The translations under genes and the position numbers were made by a program. Shown here piece after piece: positions 39,729-42,203 of a stretch of DNA of 42,203 nt (position 1 is its first letter; each line of letters starts with the position of its first letter). The DNA comes from CAIMZW01 sp037133095 (lineage in GTDB: Bacteria > Actinomycetota > Actinomycetes > Nanopelagicales > Nanopelagicaceae). Location of the stretch: the NCBI GenBank assembly GCA_037133095.1, contig JBAXOT010000013.1:1-42203 (forward strand), written 5' to 3'. The notes under the pieces are model-generated. The model was not told the DNA's origin. It saw only the letters and a program-made list of their open reading frames with translations, and did not search any database.

Positions 39729-40738
39729 CCAGCACAAACGAGGGTTTAGTTCTTCACGGTCTCACTAAAGTCCTTGGTGGTCGCACGATCATCGACAACC
39801 TCGACCTCACGGTTCACAAGGGCGAGATGGTCTCATTGCTTGGTCCATCAGGTTGTGGCAAAACGACCACTTTGCGAATGATCGCTGGCTTCCTTATTCC
39901 TGAACATGGGCACATCACGATTGCGGGTAAAGATGTCACTGACCTTGGTCCTGATAAAAGACCAAGTGCCATGGTCTTTCAAAACTATGCCCTATGGCCG
40001 CATATGACCGTCTTCAAAAATGTGGCCTACCCATTAAGGGTGAGAAAATTAGGCAACGATGAAATTACCAAAAAAGTCCACGAAGCTTTGGAACTCGTCA
40101 ACCTTATGCATCACAAAGACTCGCGCCCCAGCCAAATTTCCGGTGGTGAACAACAACGCGTGGCCCTTGCCCGTGCCTTGGTTCAAGAACCCGACATCCT
40201 CCTTCTCGATGAACCGCTCAGCAACCTTGATGCAAAGTTACGCGTGAAAGTGCGTGAAGATATTCGGGAAATCCAACGCAGACTTAATATCACCACTGTT
40301 ATCGTGACTCACGATCAAGATGAGGCACTTTCGATTTCCGACCGCATCGCCGTTATGAACGCTGGCAAGATTGAACAGTTCACAACGCCACAAGAACTCT
40401 ATGACCGGCCACAAACTGACTACGTCGCAAATTTCATTGGCTCGCTCAATCGCATCGAGGGCTTCTTCGAAAATGGTCGAGTCTTCCCCGGTGAAGAGAT
40501 CATCGGTGTTCGCCCGGAGGACGTAAGTTTCAGCCGTGACTACATCGAGGGCAGTTACCCGGCCACGGTTGACCATGTCGTTCCTCGTGGCCATTTCTAT
40601 GAGGTCTACCTTCGCCGCGAAGATGTCAGCCTGCGCGCATTCCTCTCCAGTGATTTTCCTCGCAATGGCGATGTTGGTCATGCCAGAATTAACAAAGCGC
40701 TCATTTACAAAAATGGCGAACTCGTTAGGACTGCTTAA
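39725..40738 (+). CDS. ABC transporter ATPase (PotA/UgpC/FbpC type)
   Basis: 337 residues. Walker A GPSGCGKTT at 40-48, Q-loop in VFQNYALWPHMTVFKNVAYPL, signature ISGGEQQRVALARAL near 138-152, Walker B LLLLDEPLSNLDAKLR near 159-173, H-loop THDQDEA. A C-terminal TOBE-like domain (about 240-337, GVRPEDVSFSR) places it with the MalK/PotA-type regulated ATPases. The substrate cannot be inferred from this subunit. 2 bases before the next gene, so strictly co-transcribed. Confidence 0.93.
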   Translation: MTSTNEGLVLHGLTKVLGGRTIIDNLDLTVHKGEMVSLLGPSGCGKTTTLRMIAGFLIPEHGHITIAGKDVTDLGPDKRPSAMVFQNYALWPHMTVFKNVAYPLRVRKLGNDEITKKVHEALELVNLMHHKDSRPSQISGGEQQRVALARALVQEPDILLLDEPLSNLDAKLRVKVREDIREIQRRLNITTVIVTHDQDEALSISDRIAVMNAGKIEQFTTPQELYDRPQTDYVANFIGSLNRIEGFFENGRVFPGEEIIGVRPEDVSFSRDYIEGSYPATVDHVVPRGHFYEVYLRREDVSLRAFLSSDFPRNGDVGHARINKALIYKNGELVRTA

Positions 40739-40740
40739 CT

Positions 40741-42203
40741 ATGACTCTCGTATGTGCTCATCGCGGAGACTCCAGTATTTATCGTGAGAACACGATTGCT
40801 GCCATCAAATCCGCGATTGAGGCGAAGGCTGATTTTGTCGAAATTGATGTGCGCCTAACCAAAGACAATCAAGTAATCGTCCTCCATGATCCGACCCTGG
40901 AGCGAATGTGGGGGAGATCGGAAAACTCCGCCGACCTGACTCTGGATCAAATCAAAGCTTTGGGCTGGGAAGATGTTCGCATTCCCTTGCTCTCCGAAGT
41001 CCTGCCACTTTTTGACAATGTGCATTCGATACTTCTGATCGATATGGAGACTAAAGAGCCTGCCGCTGCTTCATTTGAAGTCGTTAGCAATAGCCTGCTG
41101 CATCAAGATCACGTTGCATGGTGTGGAGCGCTAGAGGGAATGAAGATCATTCGCGAACTCGCACCATCTGCCCGGATTTTTCTGCCTTGGAACGAATCCG
41201 GACTGCCTTCGGATGAATTATTGGCAGATCTCAATCCTGAATTCATCAATCTTCACTACTCCTTTATGTCGGCTCCTAGAGTTCAGACCCTTCACGACGC
41301 GGGATACAAAGTTTCGCTCTGGACCATCGATGACGAACCCACGATGCGCTGGGCTGCCGCTATTGGAGTCGACTCGATAACCACTAATTACCTCGGTTTG
41401 CTCCAAGAAACTCTCGCAACCAATCCCACCCTCAACTATGCCCACCAGACCGTTTCAGTGGCGCAAATTGACTTAGATCGTGCCGAAGAAGTTGCTCGAG
41501 GGCTCGGAAAATGGGCCATGATGGTGTGCACATTCATGAAACCCGGAATTGTAAAAACCAAAGCCAATCCGGCTGACCTGGTCACCGAAGTTGATGTTTG
41601 GATTGAAACTCATGTTCGCGAGGTGATCGCGGCAAACTTTCACGGCCACATTCTGATTGGTGAAGAAGAAGGCGGAGAAGAAGTTTCTGGAGTTCCTACC
41701 TGGTATCTCGATCCCATCGACGGAACCACCAACTTTGCCAATGGCATCCCATGGACCTCTATGTCCTTAGCTTTGTCTCATGATCGAACTCCCTTAATAG
41801 GAGTAACAATCGACCCGTGGCGCAATGAGTTATTTGAAGCCCGTAAGGATCGTGGAGCCAAGCTGAATGGGCACCCGCTTCACATTCCAGGGATCGAGCC
41901 AAGCGAGAATCCCATTGCCGGCAAGGTAGTTCTTACAGAACTCGCCGCCTATCAACCTTGGCCAGGCATGCTCAAACTTCTTGAAGGACTCGCAGAGAAC
42001 TATTGCACGATGCGCATCATGGGTTCTGGAACTCTCACTCTCACTTCAATCGCAGCCGGCCGCGGTGTTGGCGCGGTGATTGGCCACTTCAGTCCGATTG
42101 ATCACCTCGCCGCGGTGTTAATCGTCCAAGAAGCCGGGGGAGTTGTTCTAGATTTCGAGGGGAATGTAAATCTCTTCCCTCACTCGGGAGGAATTGTTGT
42201 GGC
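40741..42203 (+). CDS. Fused glycerophosphodiester phosphodiesterase - inositol monophosphatase, 3' end cut by window edge
   Basis: 487 residues are readable without a stop. Residues 1-232 are a GDPD domain: H7-R8-G9 (AHRGDS), EIDVR at 34-38, H49-D50 (HDPTLER) and the C-terminal VSLWTIDDE. After a linker of about 20 residues, residues 250-487 are an inositol monophosphatase/FIG-type domain: metal ligands in GEEEGG (from E308), DPIDGTT at 324-330 and D454 in SPIDHLAA, with QEAGG following. Only a few terminal residues seem to be missing. GDPD splits glycerophosphodiesters; the second domain removes phosphate from inositol phosphate or similar. No signal peptide, so the substrate is worked on in the cytoplasm after import by the transporter 2 bases upstream. 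Confidence 0.9.
   Translation, partial: MTLVCAHRGDSSIYRENTIAAIKSAIEAKADFVEIDVRLTKDNQVIVLHDPTLERMWGRSENSADLTLDQIKALGWEDVRIPLLSEVLPLFDNVHSILLIDMETKEPAAASFEVVSNSLLHQDHVAWCGALEGMKIIRELAPSARIFLPWNESGLPSDELLADLNPEFINLHYSFMSAPRVQTLHDAGYKVSLWTIDDEPTMRWAAAIGVDSITTNYLGLLQETLATNPTLNYAHQTVSVAQIDLDRAEEVARGLGKWAMMVCTFMKPGIVKTKANPADLVTEVDVWIETHVREVIAANFHGHILIGEEEGGEEVSGVPTWYLDPIDGTTNFANGIPWTSMSLALSHDRTPLIGVTIDPWRNELFEARKDRGAKLNGHPLHIPGIEPSENPIAGKVVLTELAAYQPWPGMLKLLEGLAENYCTMRIMGSGTLTLTSIAAGRGVGAVIGHFSPIDHLAAVLIVQEAGGVVLDFEGNVNLFPHSGGIVV

Noticed and set aside
1..42203. Search for CRISPR arrays, insertion sequences, phage genes, rRNA and tRNA
   Set aside because: No regularly spaced repeats, transposase motifs, phage structural genes or RNA-gene consensus were seen on either strand by eye.

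Overview
The window looks like a chromosomal segment of an actinobacterium with a compact, medium-GC genome, possibly a streamlined freshwater lineage. Evidence from the sequence: a polyprenyl-phosphoarabinose (UbiA/DprE1/DprE2) cassette, a DinB domain of the mycothiol-transferase type, many genes whose start codon lies 6-8 bases after a TAnnnT -10 box (leaderless transcription), frequent GTG/TTG starts, very short intergenic gaps and several secreted proteins with small cysteine-pair modules. The freshwater placement is inference. There are no rRNA or tRNA genes, CRISPR arrays or insertion sequences, and no gene-free stretch longer than about 200 bases.

Left part (1-9.0 kb): the 3'-truncated end of a P1B metal ATPase on the minus strand; a four-gene 2-oxoacid:ferredoxin oxidoreductase operon whose last gene is a GltD-like flavoprotein with ferredoxin clusters; an arsenic-type aquaporin; a small PH-like protein; and argG. 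Envelope part (9.0-17 kb): a secreted trypsin-like protease; a minus-strand operon ubiA-dprE1-dprE2-phosphodiester glycosidase; and, divergent from it, an NlpC/P60 peptidase overlapping a secreted SGNH hydrolase. Together these suggest wall-glycan synthesis and remodelling.

Middle part (17-34.5 kb): a CysK-like enzyme with a Gfo/Idh-type oxidoreductase, a phosphoribosyltransferase, CorA, a glycine-rich secreted repeat protein, an ArsR-controlled small operon (SRPBCC-DinB fusion, YCII-like, CBM9-like), a two-gene exosortase-like enzyme/substrate unit, a zinc alcohol dehydrogenase, an aldo/keto reductase, a PIG-V-like glycosyltransferase, bifunctional PutA, an orphan membrane sensor-like protein, a TSUP exporter and a decayed hydrolase/SDR junction.

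Right part (34.5-42.2 kb): an APC permease, a small secreted protein, and an ABC import operon (binding protein, two permeases, ATPase) ending in a fused glycerophosphodiesterase-inositol monophosphatase that runs off the window. The layout resembles the ugp operon plus ugpQ and suggests uptake and complete breakdown of a glycerophosphodiester, perhaps glycerophosphoinositol.

The two most notable systems are the dedicated exosortase-like/sorted-protein pair at 24134-25646 and the ABC importer with the GDPD-IMPase fusion at 36812-42203. Start sites were moved from the longest open frame in several genes (ubiA, arsR, the YCII-like gene, the sorted protein, the 32342 membrane protein and the 36112 secreted protein) because an internal start has a better ribosome site, -10 box or signal peptide.
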